Assembly (NCBI RefSeq): GCF_000189415.1
Contig: NC_015144.1
Location: 1,350,001-1,414,000 of the forward strand
Length of the DNA stretch: 64,000 nucleotides
From: Weeksella virosa DSM 16922
GTDB lineage: Bacteria > Bacteroidota > Bacteroidia > Flavobacteriales > Weeksellaceae
Direction: 5' to 3'
The position numbers and the translations under genes were made by a program. How positions within the stretch are numbered: the first letter of the stretch is position 1; the number at the start of each line of letters is the position of its first letter. Positions 25,491-35,048 of this stretch are shown here, piece by piece. A model generated the notes under the pieces. That model made no database searches and had not been told where the DNA came from. It saw only the letters and a list, made by a program, of their open reading frames with translations.

Positions 25491-25498
25491 TACTTTTG
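25491..25498 (+). promoter_or_regulatory. -7 box of the DUF456 gene
   Basis: TACTTTTG matches TAnnTTTG and lies 47 nt before the ATG at 25546. Confidence 0.45.
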
Positions 25499-25545
25499 GT
25501 AAAGTTACAAAGTGCTAAGTTAATACGAAATTATTTATCCAAATT

Positions 25546-26040
25546 ATGGACGATTCAGTACTCAATATCATCAGTGGTATTTTGCTTTTTGTAGGACTGC
25601 TAGGGACAGTTTTACCAGTTTTGCCCGGCGCACCCTTAGCCCTGATTGGATTGTTGGTTTTCAAGTTTAGTGCAGATAGTACATTTGGATGGGGATTGCT
25701 AATAGTGGCAGGTCTTTTTGTTCTGATTGGTGCACTGCTCGATTATCTTTTACCCATCTATATGACCAAAAAAATGGGTGGTTCTAGATATGGCATATAT
25801 GGATCAATTGTTGGTCTGGTTGCAGGATTATTTTTTCCGCCGTTTGGTTTCCTAATCGGTCCTTTTTTAGGAGCTTTCTTTGGGGAGCTTCTGTACAATA
25901 TGCAAGATCAGAAAAGAGCTTTTAGAGCTGCTGTAGCTACTTTTATAGGATTTTTATTAACAACTGGCTACGATATTATTCTAACGCTAATTTTTATTGC
26001 AATCTATATCTTAGATATTACCAATGTCTATAGTTTTTAG
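25546..26040 (+). CDS. DUF456 membrane protein
   Basis: This 164-aa protein has about four to five transmembrane segments rich in Gly and Pro. The DUF456 pattern is clear: LLGTVLPVLPGAPLALIGLL, a central YLLPIYMTKKMGGSRYGIYGSIVGLVAG and GFLIGPFLGAFFGELL. The Gly-zipper-like segments suggest a membrane-packing role, but the function is unknown. It is followed by the promoter of the rimP operon. Confidence 0.9.
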   Translation: MDDSVLNIISGILLFVGLLGTVLPVLPGAPLALIGLLVFKFSADSTFGWGLLIVAGLFVLIGALLDYLLPIYMTKKMGGSRYGIYGSIVGLVAGLFFPPFGFLIGPFLGAFFGELLYNMQDQKRAFRAAVATFIGFLLTTGYDIILTLIFIAIYILDITNVYSF

Positions 26041-26076
26041 TTTTTTTAAAAAAGTGTATATAATATAAAAAAGTTG

Positions 26077-26084
26077 TATATTTG
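26077..26084 (+). promoter_or_regulatory. -7 box of the rimP-nusA-infB operon
   Basis: TATATTTG matches TAnnTTTG. It predicts a leader of roughly 55 nt before the rimP ATG, which contains the hairpin at 26113-26137. Confidence 0.6.
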
Positions 26085-26112
26085 CATTTATATTGAGTGA
26101 ATCTAAAAGGAG

Positions 26113-26137
26113 GAGGGCTATATTAAGCTCTCTTTTT
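26113..26137 (+). promoter_or_regulatory. Terminator-like hairpin in the rimP leader
   Basis: GAGGGC pairs with GCTCTC (six pairs with one G-U, optionally a seventh) around an 8-nt loop. TTTTT follows immediately, and the rimP ATG lies eight bases further. It is a candidate attenuator or start-occluding structure for the translation-factor operon. Confidence 0.5.
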
Positions 26138-26145
26138 CGTTGTAT

Positions 26146-26613
26146 ATGGATATAGCAAAAGTAAAACGATTGATAGACGAGGCGATAGAAGAAAATCCGA
26201 CTCTTTTTTTAGTAGATTGGAAGGTAACGCCCGACAATAAAATTTTCATTTTAGCCGATGGAGATCAAGGTTTGCCAATCGAAGAAATCGTACGGATTAG
26301 CCGACATGTAGAGCATAATCTAAACCGTGAAGAATGCGATTTTGCATTAGAGGTTTCCTCGCCTGGTTTGTCTACTCCATTATCAATGCCACGTCAATAT
26401 AAAAAAAATATTGGTCGTCAAATCTCTATAACTCTCATAGATGGTAAGGTTCTTGAGGGGGAGATTGTAGAAGCCAATGAAGAAGCTGTAGAATTGTTTT
26501 GGGAAACGAGAGAGCCCAAGCCTGTAGGTAAAGGAAAAATAACCGTAGAACATCAAGAAGAGTTTCACTACGATACGATACAAAAAGCCGTAATCGTAGT
26601 AAACTTTCAATAA
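26146..26613 (+). CDS. rimP: Ribosome maturation factor RimP
   Basis: RimP assists 30S assembly, especially around the S12 region. The 155-aa protein matches the family: NPTLFLVDWKVTPDNKIFILADGDQGLPIEEIVRISRHVE and the signature FALEVSSPGLSTPLSMPRQYKKNIGR in the N-terminal domain, then a small SH3-like C-terminal domain. The ATG at 26146 is chosen over a TTG two codons upstream. It is the first gene of the conserved rimP-nusA-infB operon. Confidence 0.95.
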   Translation: MDIAKVKRLIDEAIEENPTLFLVDWKVTPDNKIFILADGDQGLPIEEIVRISRHVEHNLNREECDFALEVSSPGLSTPLSMPRQYKKNIGRQISITLIDGKVLEGEIVEANEEAVELFWETREPKPVGKGKITVEHQEEFHYDTIQKAVIVVNFQ

Positions 26614-26630
26614 AATAAGAGCAATACAGA

Positions 26631-27866
26631 ATGGATAATCTTGCATTAATTGAATCGTTTGGCGATTTTAAAGATGATAAAAACATCGATCGTATCACCC
26701 TTATGGCTATCATAGAAGAAGCTTTGCAAGTGGTGTTGAGAAAAAAATATGGATCGGATGATAATTTTGATATTATTGTAAATCCAGACAAAGGAGATTT
26801 AGAAATCTGGCACAATAGAATTGTAGTAGAAGATGGTTTCTCTGAAGATGATAGTGCAGAAATCGAATTATCAGAAGCTCGAAAAATTGAGCCCGACTTC
26901 GAGATTGGGGAAGAGGTGTCAGAACTTATTCCTATCGAGAACCTAGGTCGACGTGCTATCCTAACATTGCGTCAGACTTTATCGGCCAAAATAATGGAGC
27001 ATGATAACGCTAATTTATATGATAAATTCAAAGAATTAGAAGGTGAAATTGTTTCGGGAGAAGTTCATCATATTCGTCATAAGCATATTATTATTATGGA
27101 TGACGAACAAAATGAAATGATTCTTCCTAAGGAAAATCAGATTCCATCAGACTTTTTCAGAAAAGGAGAAACCGTTCGTGCAATTGTTGATGAGGTGGTA
27201 TTACGAGGAGCAAAACCTCAAATCGTTTTGTCTAGAACCGCACCGAAATTCTTAGAAAAATTATTCGAACAAGAGATTCCAGAAATTTTCGACGGTTTGA
27301 TTACTATCAAGAAAGTTGTTCGTATCCCAGGAGAAAAAGCCAAAGTAGCTGTAGAGTCATACGATGACCGTATTGATCCAGTAGGAGCATGCGTGGGGAT
27401 GAAAGGGTCGAGAATTCACTCAATTGTTCGCGAATTGCGTAACGAGAATATCGATGTAATTAACTACACTACAAACCTTAACTTGTATATAGCACGCGCA
27501 TTGAGTCCAGCAAAAATCTCTAGCGCAGAAATTGATGAAGAAAACCATAAGATATTGGTTCACGTTAAGCCCGAAGAAGTTTCTAAAGCAATTGGGAAAG
27601 GTGGGTATAATGTGAAATTAGCCTCTCGTTTACTAGACATGGAGATCGATATATTCCGTGAAGGTATACAAGATGAAGATGTAGAGCTTACCGAGTTTTC
27701 AGACGAGATTGATCAGTGGGTAATCGAAGCTTTCAAAGCGATAGGATTAGACACAGCGAAGTCTGTACTCGAGCAAGATGTTAACGATTTAATTAAGAGA
27801 ACTGACTTAGAAGAGGAAACCATCGAAGATGTGATTCGTATTCTAAAAGAAGAGTTTGAAGATTAG
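26631..27866 (+). CDS. nusA: Transcription termination/antitermination factor NusA
   Basis: NusA binds RNA polymerase and nascent RNA and modulates pausing, termination and antitermination. The 411-aa protein has an N-terminal RNAP-binding domain (residues 1-125), an S1 domain (about 130-200, EGEIVSGEVHHIRHKHIII) and two KH domains (PVGACVGMKGSRIHSIVRELRNENIDVI; KAIGKGGYNVKLASRLLDMEIDI). It ends without the acidic repeats found in gammaproteobacteria. It lies 17 bases after rimP. Its presence beside a leader hairpin makes autoregulation conceivable. Confidence 0.97.
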   Translation: MDNLALIESFGDFKDDKNIDRITLMAIIEEALQVVLRKKYGSDDNFDIIVNPDKGDLEIWHNRIVVEDGFSEDDSAEIELSEARKIEPDFEIGEEVSELIPIENLGRRAILTLRQTLSAKIMEHDNANLYDKFKELEGEIVSGEVHHIRHKHIIIMDDEQNEMILPKENQIPSDFFRKGETVRAIVDEVVLRGAKPQIVLSRTAPKFLEKLFEQEIPEIFDGLITIKKVVRIPGEKAKVAVESYDDRIDPVGACVGMKGSRIHSIVRELRNENIDVINYTTNLNLYIARALSPAKISSAEIDEENHKILVHVKPEEVSKAIGKGGYNVKLASRLLDMEIDIFREGIQDEDVELTEFSDEIDQWVIEAFKAIGLDTAKSVLEQDVNDLIKRTDLEEETIEDVIRILKEEFED

Positions 27867-27892
27867 ACAATAAGATTTTAAATAAAGATTTG

Positions 27893-27900
27893 TACATTTG
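27893..27900 (+). promoter_or_regulatory. Internal -7 box upstream of infB
   Basis: TACATTTG matches TAnnTTTG in the nusA-infB spacer, 27 nt before the infB ATG. It could add transcription of infB independent of the operon promoter. Confidence 0.5.
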
Positions 27901-27927
27901 CAAACGAAAAAAACAGACAGCTTTAAT

Positions 27928-30837
27928 ATGCCGGAAACAATTAGATTAAGTAAAGTATTAAAAGAATTGAATATCTCAATAGATCGTGCCATCGACTTTT
28001 TGGGAGAGAAAGGGATTTCTGTAGAGAAAAATCCCAATACCAAATTAGAGATGCCGGCCTACGATATTTTGGTCAATGAATTCCGGTCGGATGCAAAACA
28101 AAAAGCAGCATCCGAAGAAGTTGTCTTGAATAAAATTGCCGATAAAAAGCTGGTAGAAAAAAAACCTGTAGCCAAGCCTATCGCTAAAGCAGAAACCCCT
28201 AAAATGGGAAAAATCGCAACAAATAAAGTTGAGCTTTCTGGGCCAAAAGCAGTAGGGAAAATAGATTTGGATGCACTTCAGGTGAAAAAGCCAAAAACTG
28301 AGGAGACACCAAAAACAGAAGAAACACCGAAAGCAAAAGAAGAGGTTGTAGAAGAAAAACCAACCGCTAAAGTGGTGAGTGAAACTGTCGAGTTGCCTCA
28401 ACCAAAAGTTATCAAAACGATTGATTTGGAACAATTCGAACCGAAATCTTCTAAGAAAAAAGAAGAACCTGCACCAGTGAAGAAAACAAAAGCAGAAGAA
28501 CCGAAAAAAGAAGAAAAAAAGGTTGTGGAAGAAAAACCAAAAAAAGAAGAACCGAAAGTTCAGCAGGAAGTGCAAGAAACAACTGCAGCAGAAAGCCCAA
28601 AAACCGATAAAATTAAAACCGTTTATACGAAATTAGATGGTCCAAGTTTTACGGGACAGAAAATTGATTTATCGCAATTTGACCGTGAAAAGAGAAAAGA
28701 CGATAAAAAAGGTGACACAAATAGTCGTCAGAAAAGAAAGCGAATCCGAAAAGGAGTAAGACCCGAAGATGTTAAAGCGACAGATAATAAAACTTCTGGA
28801 AATAGTAATAGCAATCGCACCAATCAAAATCGTACCAATCAAAACAATACTAACCGCGACAGTCGTCAGGCAGGTGGAAGTCGTTCGAATAACAGACGAA
28901 ACGATAGAAACCGTGCACCACAAGTAGAGTTAAGCGAGGAAGAAGTTAAAAAACAAATTAAAGACACGCTCGATAAACTTACTAATAAAAGTAAAGGCTC
29001 ACGAGGGGCAAAACATAGAAGAGATAAACGTAAAGAACGTCGTGAGCTTGCAGAACAACATGAAGAAGCAATGGCAACAGACAAGTCACTTCATGTAACC
29101 GAATTTGTAACGGTAAATGAATTGGCGTCGCTTATGGATGTTGCAGTAACAGAAGTTATTGCTGCCTGCATGTCTTTAGGAATCATGGTAACTATGAATC
29201 AGCGTTTAGAAGCTGATACCATACAATTAGTGGCAGATGATTTTGGTTTCGATGTAATCTTCACTACAGCAGAAGAAGAACTAAATCTCGAAGAAGAGAT
29301 TGAAGACAATGAGGAAGATTTAGTAACTCGTGCTCCGATTGTAACGGTAATGGGACACGTAGACCATGGTAAAACTTCATTACTAGATTATGTTCGTAAG
29401 ACCAATGTAATTGCAGGTGAATCTGGAGGTATTACTCAGCACATTGGAGCATATAATGTAAAGCTTAGTAACGGTAAACGTGTTACTTTCTTAGACACAC
29501 CGGGTCACGAGGCCTTCACAGCCATGCGTGCACGTGGTGCTCAGGTAACCGATATTGCAATTATTGTAATTGCCGCAGATGATCAGGTGATGCCGCAAAC
29601 GAAAGAAGCAATTTCGCATGCACAAGCTGCGGGAGTTCCGATTGTTTTCGCTATCAATAAAGTAGATAAACCTACAGCCAACCCCGAGAAAGTAAAAGAG
29701 CAATTGGCACAAATGAACTTATTGGTCGAAGATTGGGGAGGTAGCTTCCAATCCCAAGAAATCTCTGCAAAACAAGGGATCGGGATGGATGACTTATTAG
29801 AAAAAGTATTGCTAGAGGCAGAAATATTAGAACTTAAAGCAAACCCGAACCGTTTAGCATCAGGAACTGTAGTAGAAGCTTCCTTAGACAAAGGACGAGG
29901 CTATGTTACTACAATTCTAGTACAAACAGGTACATTGCGTGTTGGTGATTATATTTTAGCAGGTTACGATCACGGAAAAGTGAGAGCAATGCTCGATGAA
30001 CGAGGACGTCCTGTTAAAGAAGCAGGCCCTTCTACACCAGTAACTATACTTGGTTTGTCCGGAGCACCGACCGCAGGTGATAAGTTTAGAGTTTATGAAG
30101 ATGAGCGCGAAGCTAAACAAATCGCAAGCCGTAGAGAACAGCTACAAAGAGAGCTTGCTATCCGTACGCAAAAACGTGTTACTTTAGGAGATATCGGTAG
30201 ACGAATTGCCTTGGGTGGATTCCAGCAATTAAATGTAATTCTTAAAGGTGATGTGGATGGATCTGTAGAAGCACTAACAGACTCATTGCAGAAACTTTCG
30301 ACGGAAGAAATCGAAGTTAACATTATCTTAAAAGGAGTAGGGCAAATTACCGAATCGGATATTATGTTGGCAAGTGCATCAGATGCAATTATCATTGGTT
30401 TCAATGTTCGGCCAGCTGTTACTGCTCGTGAAATTGCTGATAGAGAAGAAATAGAAATTAGAACATATTCAATCATCTACGACGCAATTAACGATGTGAA
30501 AGAGGCAATGGAGGGAATGCTTTCTCCAGAACTAAAAGAACAAATTACCGGTAACGTAGAAGTTCGCGAGACTTTTAAAGTAACTAAAGTAGGAACTATT
30601 GCAGGATGTATGGTGTTGGATGGAAAAATCTATCGTACATCTAAAATTAGAGTTATCCGAGACGGTGTTGTAATCCATGAAGGAGAGTTAGCTTCACTGA
30701 AACGTTTCAAAGATGATGTGAAAGAAGTTTCGAAAGGATACGAGTGTGGTTTGAATATCAAGAATTTTAACGATATAGTGATCGGAGATATTATCGAAGC
30801 GTACGAAACCGTAGAAGTGAAAAAGAAATTGAAATAA
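27928..30837 (+). CDS. infB: Translation initiation factor IF-2
   Basis: IF-2 is the GTPase that delivers initiator tRNA and promotes subunit joining. The 969-aa protein has an N-terminal IF2 domain ([16 protein letters not shown]), then a long low-complexity linker (about residues 55-390). The linker is rich in Lys, Glu and Pro, with an Asn/Arg/Ser-rich stretch near 290-330. The G domain carries GHVDHGKT at 476-483, DTPGH at 523-527 and NKVD at 577-580, and domains II-IV close the protein. The ATG at 27928 is used because the upstream TTG at 27898 lies in a promoter box. Confidence 0.97.
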   Translation: MPETIRLSKVLKELNISIDRAIDFLGEKGISVEKNPNTKLEMPAYDILVNEFRSDAKQKAASEEVVLNKIADKKLVEKKPVAKPIAKAETPKMGKIATNKVELSGPKAVGKIDLDALQVKKPKTEETPKTEETPKAKEEVVEEKPTAKVVSETVELPQPKVIKTIDLEQFEPKSSKKKEEPAPVKKTKAEEPKKEEKKVVEEKPKKEEPKVQQEVQETTAAESPKTDKIKTVYTKLDGPSFTGQKIDLSQFDREKRKDDKKGDTNSRQKRKRIRKGVRPEDVKATDNKTSGNSNSNRTNQNRTNQNNTNRDSRQAGGSRSNNRRNDRNRAPQVELSEEEVKKQIKDTLDKLTNKSKGSRGAKHRRDKRKERRELAEQHEEAMATDKSLHVTEFVTVNELASLMDVAVTEVIAACMSLGIMVTMNQRLEADTIQLVADDFGFDVIFTTAEEELNLEEEIEDNEEDLVTRAPIVTVMGHVDHGKTSLLDYVRKTNVIAGESGGITQHIGAYNVKLSNGKRVTFLDTPGHEAFTAMRARGAQVTDIAIIVIAADDQVMPQTKEAISHAQAAGVPIVFAINKVDKPTANPEKVKEQLAQMNLLVEDWGGSFQSQEISAKQGIGMDDLLEKVLLEAEILELKANPNRLASGTVVEASLDKGRGYVTTILVQTGTLRVGDYILAGYDHGKVRAMLDERGRPVKEAGPSTPVTILGLSGAPTAGDKFRVYEDEREAKQIASRREQLQRELAIRTQKRVTLGDIGRRIALGGFQQLNVILKGDVDGSVEALTDSLQKLSTEEIEVNIILKGVGQITESDIMLASASDAIIIGFNVRPAVTAREIADREEIEIRTYSIIYDAINDVKEAMEGMLSPELKEQITGNVEVRETFKVTKVGTIAGCMVLDGKIYRTSKIRVIRDGVVIHEGELASLKRFKDDVKEVSKGYECGLNIKNFNDIVIGDIIEAYETVEVKKKLK

Positions 30838-30861
30838 TCAATTGGTAGTATATAAATTAAT

Positions 30862-30894
30862 AAAAAAGACATTGCAATTGCAATGTCTTTTTTT
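30862..30894. terminator. Strong terminator after infB
   Basis: A perfect palindrome GACATTGCAA/TTGCAATGTC is flanked by A and T tracts on both sides. It can act for rimP-nusA-infB and, on the other strand, for glyA read-through. Confidence 0.9.
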
Positions 30895-30939
30895 TAGCAA
30901 ATCGCATACTCCATAATCAGAGTATATTGGCAGCACAAA

Positions 30940-30969
30940 AAAATCTCGAAGTCGAAACCCCGAGATTTT
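30940..30969 (-). terminator. Terminator of glyA
   Basis: AAAATCTCG pairs with CGAGATTTT across a 12-nt loop, followed on the minus strand by TTT. A further small hairpin ATACTC/GAGTAT lies at 30906-30925 between this and the infB terminator. Confidence 0.7.
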
Positions 30970-30988
30970 CTCTGTATCGTAACATCAA

Positions 30989-32260
30989 TTATAATTTAAA
31001 CAAAGGACGATCACTCATAAATTTGTTCACTTTATCAGCAATTACTTCTATTTTATCCTCGTCGTCCATATTCATCAAAACATCATCTATAAAACCAGCA
31101 ACAACTTCCATGTCCCCCTCTTTTAGTCCTCTTGTTGTAATCGCAGCAGTGCCTAAACGGATACCCGATGTTATGAAGGGTGATTTGTCATCAAACGGAA
31201 CCATATTTTTGTTGCACGTAATTTCTGCTTTTACCAAAGCATTTTCGGCTTGTTTACCAGTGATATTTTTATTGCGTAAGTCAATCAGCATACAGTGGTT
31301 GTCTGTTCCGTCAGAAACAATGTGATAATCACGTTTGAGTAATGCTTCTGCCAAAGCTTTTGCATTTTTTACTACTTGTACCACATAATCCATATATTCA
31401 TCCGACAAGGCCTCTTCAAAAGCTACTGCTTTGGCAGCAATTACATGTTCTAGCGGCCCCCCTTGTGTACCAGGGAAAACAGCAGAATTCAAGATCTGAG
31501 ACATCATTTTTATTTCTCCTTTAGGAGTTTTTTCACCCCATGGATTTTCGAAGTCTTTCCCCATAAGAATTATACCACCACGAGGTCCTCGTAGGGTTTT
31601 GTGTGTTGTTGTAGTTACAATATGGCAATGCGGCATTGGATCATTCAAAATCCCACGAGCAATTAACCCAGCCGGATGCGATATATCTGCCAAAAGTAAG
31701 GCGCCAACTTCATCTGCAGCTTCTCTAAATTTTGCATAATCGATATCTCGAGAATAAGCAGAAGCACCACAAATAATTAATTTTGGTTTATGTTCTCGAG
31801 CCTTTTCTAACATTGCATCATAATCGATTCTTCCGGTTTCTTTATCAACTCCATAAAATGCTGTTTGATAATTTATACCCGAAAAATTCACCGGGGAACC
31901 ATGCGTCAAGTGTCCACCGTGCGATAAATCAAAGCCAAGAATTTTATCTCCAGGTTTCAAACATGCTAAATATACCGCAGCATTGGCTTGCGAACCAGAG
32001 TGCGGTTGAACATTTGCATAAGCTGCATTGAAAAGTTTTTTTATACGATCAATCGCCAATTGCTCTATTTGGTCCACCACTTCGCATCCTCCATAATATC
32101 GCTTTCCGGGATAACCTTCTGCATATTTATTGGTAAGCACAGAACCCATTGCTCTCATCACATTGTCCGAAACAAAATTTTCAGAAGCGATAAGCTCGAG
32201 TCCATTTAATTGTCTTTCTTTTTCTTCTTCGATCAAATCGAAAATAATATCTTTTGCCAT
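30989..32260 (-). CDS. glyA: Serine hydroxymethyltransferase
   Basis: GlyA is a PLP enzyme converting serine and tetrahydrofolate to glycine and 5,10-methylene-THF, the main one-carbon source. The 423-aa protein shows [37 protein letters not shown], the HSGSQAN segment and the PLP-lysine motif [14 protein letters not shown]. The ATG at 32260 is chosen; an ORF extension to 32284 would run into the -7 box. It is a single-gene unit; folC, another folate gene, is 1.3 kb away in the opposite direction. Confidence 0.97.
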   Translation of the reverse strand: MAKDIIFDLIEEEKERQLNGLELIASENFVSDNVMRAMGSVLTNKYAEGYPGKRYYGGCEVVDQIEQLAIDRIKKLFNAAYANVQPHSGSQANAAVYLACLKPGDKILGFDLSHGGHLTHGSPVNFSGINYQTAFYGVDKETGRIDYDAMLEKAREHKPKLIICGASAYSRDIDYAKFREAADEVGALLLADISHPAGLIARGILNDPMPHCHIVTTTTHKTLRGPRGGIILMGKDFENPWGEKTPKGEIKMMSQILNSAVFPGTQGGPLEHVIAAKAVAFEEALSDEYMDYVVQVVKNAKALAEALLKRDYHIVSDGTDNHCMLIDLRNKNITGKQAENALVKAEITCNKNMVPFDDKSPFITSGIRLGTAAITTRGLKEGDMEVVAGFIDDVLMNMDDEDKIEVIADKVNKFMSDRPLFKL

Positions 32261-32281
32261 GTTTGTGTTTGTAAATTTTCT

Positions 32282-32289
32282 CAAATATA
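32282..32289 (-). promoter_or_regulatory. -7 box of glyA
   Basis: TATATTTG on the minus strand lies 21 nt upstream of the glyA ATG at 32260. Confidence 0.55.
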
Positions 32290-32405
32290 ATAAACTTTCG
32301 ATGGAAAAAGATGGTTGCAGGTAGAAATATAATCAACGCTTTTGTAAGTTTTTTGTAGGAGGAAATACCAAAAAGATTGAAAAGAAATATTTGTAAATTT
32401 ATTCG

Positions 32406-33458
32406 ATGAAAAAGAAGGTTTTTGGGATTGGTCTAATGTCGGGTACTTCGTTAGACGGTTTGGATGTTTGCTATGTTCGATTTGATGATTATAAAACATT
32501 CGAGATTTTGTATGCACAAACAATTCTTTATGAGCAAGAAATGCAAGAACAACTAAAAAAGTGCAAGAACTTTTCTGCCGAAGATTTGCAGGCTTTTGAT
32601 GTTGTTTACGGCTACTTTTTGGGAAATAAAATAAAGGAATTTATTCAGTTTCACGCTATCGAAGAGTTGGATTTTGTTGCCTCGCATGGGCACACAGTGT
32701 TTCATCAGCCCAATAGAAATTTTACCCTACAGATTGGTCACGGTGCTTCTATAAAATCTTTTCTCGATTGTCCGGTCGTATGCGATTTCCGCTCACAAGA
32801 TGTAATTTTAGGTGGTCAAGGTGCACCTTTAGTGCCTTTCGGTGATATGAATTTATTTTCAGAATATGATGCTTGCCTCAACTTAGGTGGATTTTCGAAT
32901 ATCTCTTTTCAGAAAAATCAACAACGAGTTGCTTTCGATATTTCGCCCTTCAATACAGTTCTCAATTATTTTGCACAGCAATTGAATTACAATTTCGATG
33001 AAAATGGTCGTTTAGCCTCAACAGGTAAAATAGAACCGTCTATGTTATCAGAGCTCAATCAATTAGCCTATTATCAACAAACCTATCCAAAGTCCTTAGG
33101 CTACGAAAATCTTATTGCTTGGTATTTCCCAATCTTCGAGCGATATGCATTATCTGTTCCCGATTTTTTGCATACTTTTTCGGTTCACGTAGCAGAACAA
33201 ATTGTACATATAACCCAAGAAAACTCTTTCTCTAGTGTATTGTTGACAGGAGGTGGAGCTTTGAATACTTTTTTTGTTGAGTTGTTACAAACTTCATCGT
33301 CTACTAATTTTATCTTACCAGAAAAAAAGATAATCGATTACAAAGAAGCGTTGATTTTTGCATATTTAGGTTGGATGAAATTAGAAGGGAAAGTGAATTG
33401 CTTGTCGAGCGTAACAGGAGCAAATATTGATCATTCGAGTGGTGTAATTTACTCTTGA
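32406..33458 (+). CDS. anmK: Anhydro-N-acetylmuramic acid kinase
   Basis: AnmK phosphorylates and opens 1,6-anhydro-MurNAc during peptidoglycan recycling, giving MurNAc 6-phosphate. The 350-aa ASKHA-fold protein starts with GIGLMSGTSLDGLDVCYVRF. It shows DFVASHGHTVFHQP, QIGHGASI, VVCDFRSQDVILGGQGAPLVPFGD, NLGGFSNIS and LLTGGGALNTFF, all typical. No murQ or nagZ neighbour is present in this window. It is transcribed divergently from glyA. Confidence 0.93.
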   Translation: MKKKVFGIGLMSGTSLDGLDVCYVRFDDYKTFEILYAQTILYEQEMQEQLKKCKNFSAEDLQAFDVVYGYFLGNKIKEFIQFHAIEELDFVASHGHTVFHQPNRNFTLQIGHGASIKSFLDCPVVCDFRSQDVILGGQGAPLVPFGDMNLFSEYDACLNLGGFSNISFQKNQQRVAFDISPFNTVLNYFAQQLNYNFDENGRLASTGKIEPSMLSELNQLAYYQQTYPKSLGYENLIAWYFPIFERYALSVPDFLHTFSVHVAEQIVHITQENSFSSVLLTGGGALNTFFVELLQTSSSTNFILPEKKIIDYKEALIFAYLGWMKLEGKVNCLSSVTGANIDHSSGVIYS

Positions 33459-33497
33459 TCCTCCTCTGATACTAGAAAACATAAAGGCTTGTTTTCG

Positions 33498-33505
33498 TAT
33501 ATTTG
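33498..33505 (+). promoter_or_regulatory. -7 box upstream of folC
   Basis: TATATTTG matches TAnnTTTG and is followed after four bases by an ATG (33510) that opens an 8-codon ORF rather than folC. Confidence 0.5.
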
Positions 33506-33509
33506 TACG

Positions 33510-33536
33510 ATGAAAAGAACAATAAAAATCGAATAA
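33510..33536 (+). other. Possible 8-codon leader ORF before folC
   Basis: ATG at 33510 opens a micro-ORF of eight codons (MKRTIKIE) ending at a TAA, 24 bases before folC. Its first 11 bases (ATGAAAAGAAC) are identical to the start of folC. It sits at the same distance from a -7 box as the era and rsmI starts. It may be a local duplication or a leader. Confidence 0.3.
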
Positions 33537-33560
33537 ATAACTACAAAACCTTGTACTATA

Positions 33561-34790
33561 ATGAAAAGAACCTATACCGAAGCTGTAGAATGGTTGTTTG
33601 CTAATTTACCAATGTTTCAACGTGTTGGGCAGTCTGCTTATAAGAAAGATCTAGGCAATATACGAACGCTTTGTTTAGCGTTGAATAACCCTCAAGAGAA
33701 TTATAAAATAATTCATGTTGCAGGAACAAATGGTAAAGGAAGTACATGTCATATGTTGGCGTCTGTGTTGCAAGAATCAGGGTACAAGGTAGGACTTACG
33801 ACTTCTCCTCATTTGAAAGATTTTCGAGAAAGAATTCGTGTCAACGGAGAAATATGCACCGAGCAATTTGTGGTAGATTTTATCGAACAAAATGAAGAGC
33901 TTATTACATCAATCAATGCTTCTTTTTTTGAGATTGCTATAGCGATGGCTTTTACTTATTTTGCACAAGAAAATGTGCATATTGCAGTGATAGAAACTGG
34001 TTTAGGAGGACGGTTAGACTCTACCAATATCGTTCAACCAATTTTATCTGTCATTACCAATATTGGTTTGGATCATACGCAATTCTTGGGGAGTACTTTG
34101 GCAAAAATTGCGGCAGAAAAAGCAGGGATTATTAAACCCAATACTCCTGTTGTAATCGGAGAATACGAGCCAGAAACGAAACCAATATTCGTTGAATTTG
34201 CCCAAAGAAACAATGCAGAAATTATCTTTGCACAAGAGCAAAAAGCACACGATTTTCAATCAGATTTGAAAGGAATTTATCAGCAAAAAAATATTCAGAC
34301 CGTGGTAACTGTTTTTAATCAACTCAAGAAATTGGGTATTTCGGTATCAGATAGTGCGCTGGAAAGAGGCTTGTTGCATGTAAGAGAAAATACACATTTG
34401 CGTGGGCGCTGGGATGTTCTACAACTAAAAAATCCCATGATTGTTGCCGATACTGCCCATAATCCTCATGGCCTGAAAGAAGTTACTAAGCAACTACAGC
34501 AAACAAACTATAGTTCGTTACATTTGGTTATGGGTTTTGTGAGTGATAAAGATGTGAAAGAAATTTTACATTTTTTCCCTGCAAATGTTCAGTATTATTT
34601 TTCTCAACCCGATGTGCCCAGAAAACTACACATAGAAGAGCTAAAAAAAATTGTCCCCAAAAACTTATCAGCAAATTATTATCAAACTATTGCAGAAGCG
34701 CTGCAAGCAGCTAAAGAAAAAGCCAATGCAAAGGATCTTATATACATTGGTGGGAGTACGTTTGTTGTTGCCGAAGTAATCGATTATTAA
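33561..34790 (+). CDS. folC: Dihydrofolate/folylpolyglutamate synthase
   Basis: FolC is a Mur-ligase-type ATPase that attaches glutamate to dihydropteroate and/or extends the polyglutamate tail of folates. The 409-aa protein carries the P-loop GTNGKGST (55-62), followed by TTSPHLKDFRERIRVNGE, the IETGLGGRLDSTN motif, GLDHTQFLGSTLAKIAAEKAGIIK, and VADTAHNPHGLKEV in the C-terminal domain. Bifunctionality is assumed from the family, since no separate FolC copy is visible. A compact terminator overlaps its stop codon. Confidence 0.95.
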   Translation: MKRTYTEAVEWLFANLPMFQRVGQSAYKKDLGNIRTLCLALNNPQENYKIIHVAGTNGKGSTCHMLASVLQESGYKVGLTTSPHLKDFRERIRVNGEICTEQFVVDFIEQNEELITSINASFFEIAIAMAFTYFAQENVHIAVIETGLGGRLDSTNIVQPILSVITNIGLDHTQFLGSTLAKIAAEKAGIIKPNTPVVIGEYEPETKPIFVEFAQRNNAEIIFAQEQKAHDFQSDLKGIYQQKNIQTVVTVFNQLKKLGISVSDSALERGLLHVRENTHLRGRWDVLQLKNPMIVADTAHNPHGLKEVTKQLQQTNYSSLHLVMGFVSDKDVKEILHFFPANVQYYFSQPDVPRKLHIEELKKIVPKNLSANYYQTIAEALQAAKEKANAKDLIYIGGSTFVVAEVIDY

Positions 34791-34807
34791 ACAAAGCTTG
34801 TTTTTTT
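34789..34807 (+). terminator. Compact terminator overlapping the folC stop
   Basis: AAACAA pairs with TTGTTT around a 3-nt loop AGC, followed by four more T residues. Confidence 0.55.
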
Positions 34808-34910
34808 CAAGTCTGATCTCTATTGTGCTTTGAGCCGAATTTCATACCTTTTTTTAGATCGTTAATTACACAAAACATTCAACAATCTTTTATGTCAAAA
34901 TGGATTGTAC

Positions 34911-34934
34911 TGTAGAAAACCTACATTTCTGTAG
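34911..34934. other. Overlapping alternative hairpins in the folC-clpB gap
   Basis: Three 5-nt segments TGTAG, CTACA and TGTAG occur in order, so the middle one can pair with either neighbour. The gap (34791-35048) lies between two convergent genes. Apart from their terminators I see no gene in it. Confidence 0.3.
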
Positions 34935-34988
34935 TGTTGCATGAGTAGAAACATTATAAAGTTTGCAATGACATCTAGAAAAAATAAA

Positions 34989-35014
34989 AACCCGTTAACC
35001 AAAGTTAACGGGTT
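34989..35014 (-). terminator. Terminator of clpB
   Basis: A perfect 11-bp stem AACCCGTTAAC/GTTAACGGGTT with a 4-nt loop is followed on the minus strand by TTTATTTTTTC. Confidence 0.9.
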
Positions 35015-35048
35015 CTAACCAACTAAATATAAACTATGAAAAAGAAAC

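Noticed and set aside
28045-28575. 176-codon antisense ORF inside infB
   Set aside because: It is the reverse reading of the Lys/Glu/Pro-rich linker and gives a Phe/Trp/Arg low-complexity protein, so it is a shadow of a biased sequence.
30927-31325. 132-codon ORF antisense to glyA
   Set aside because: It overlaps the glyA terminator and coding sequence, and its protein is Ser/Thr-rich without a domain; glyA is the real gene.
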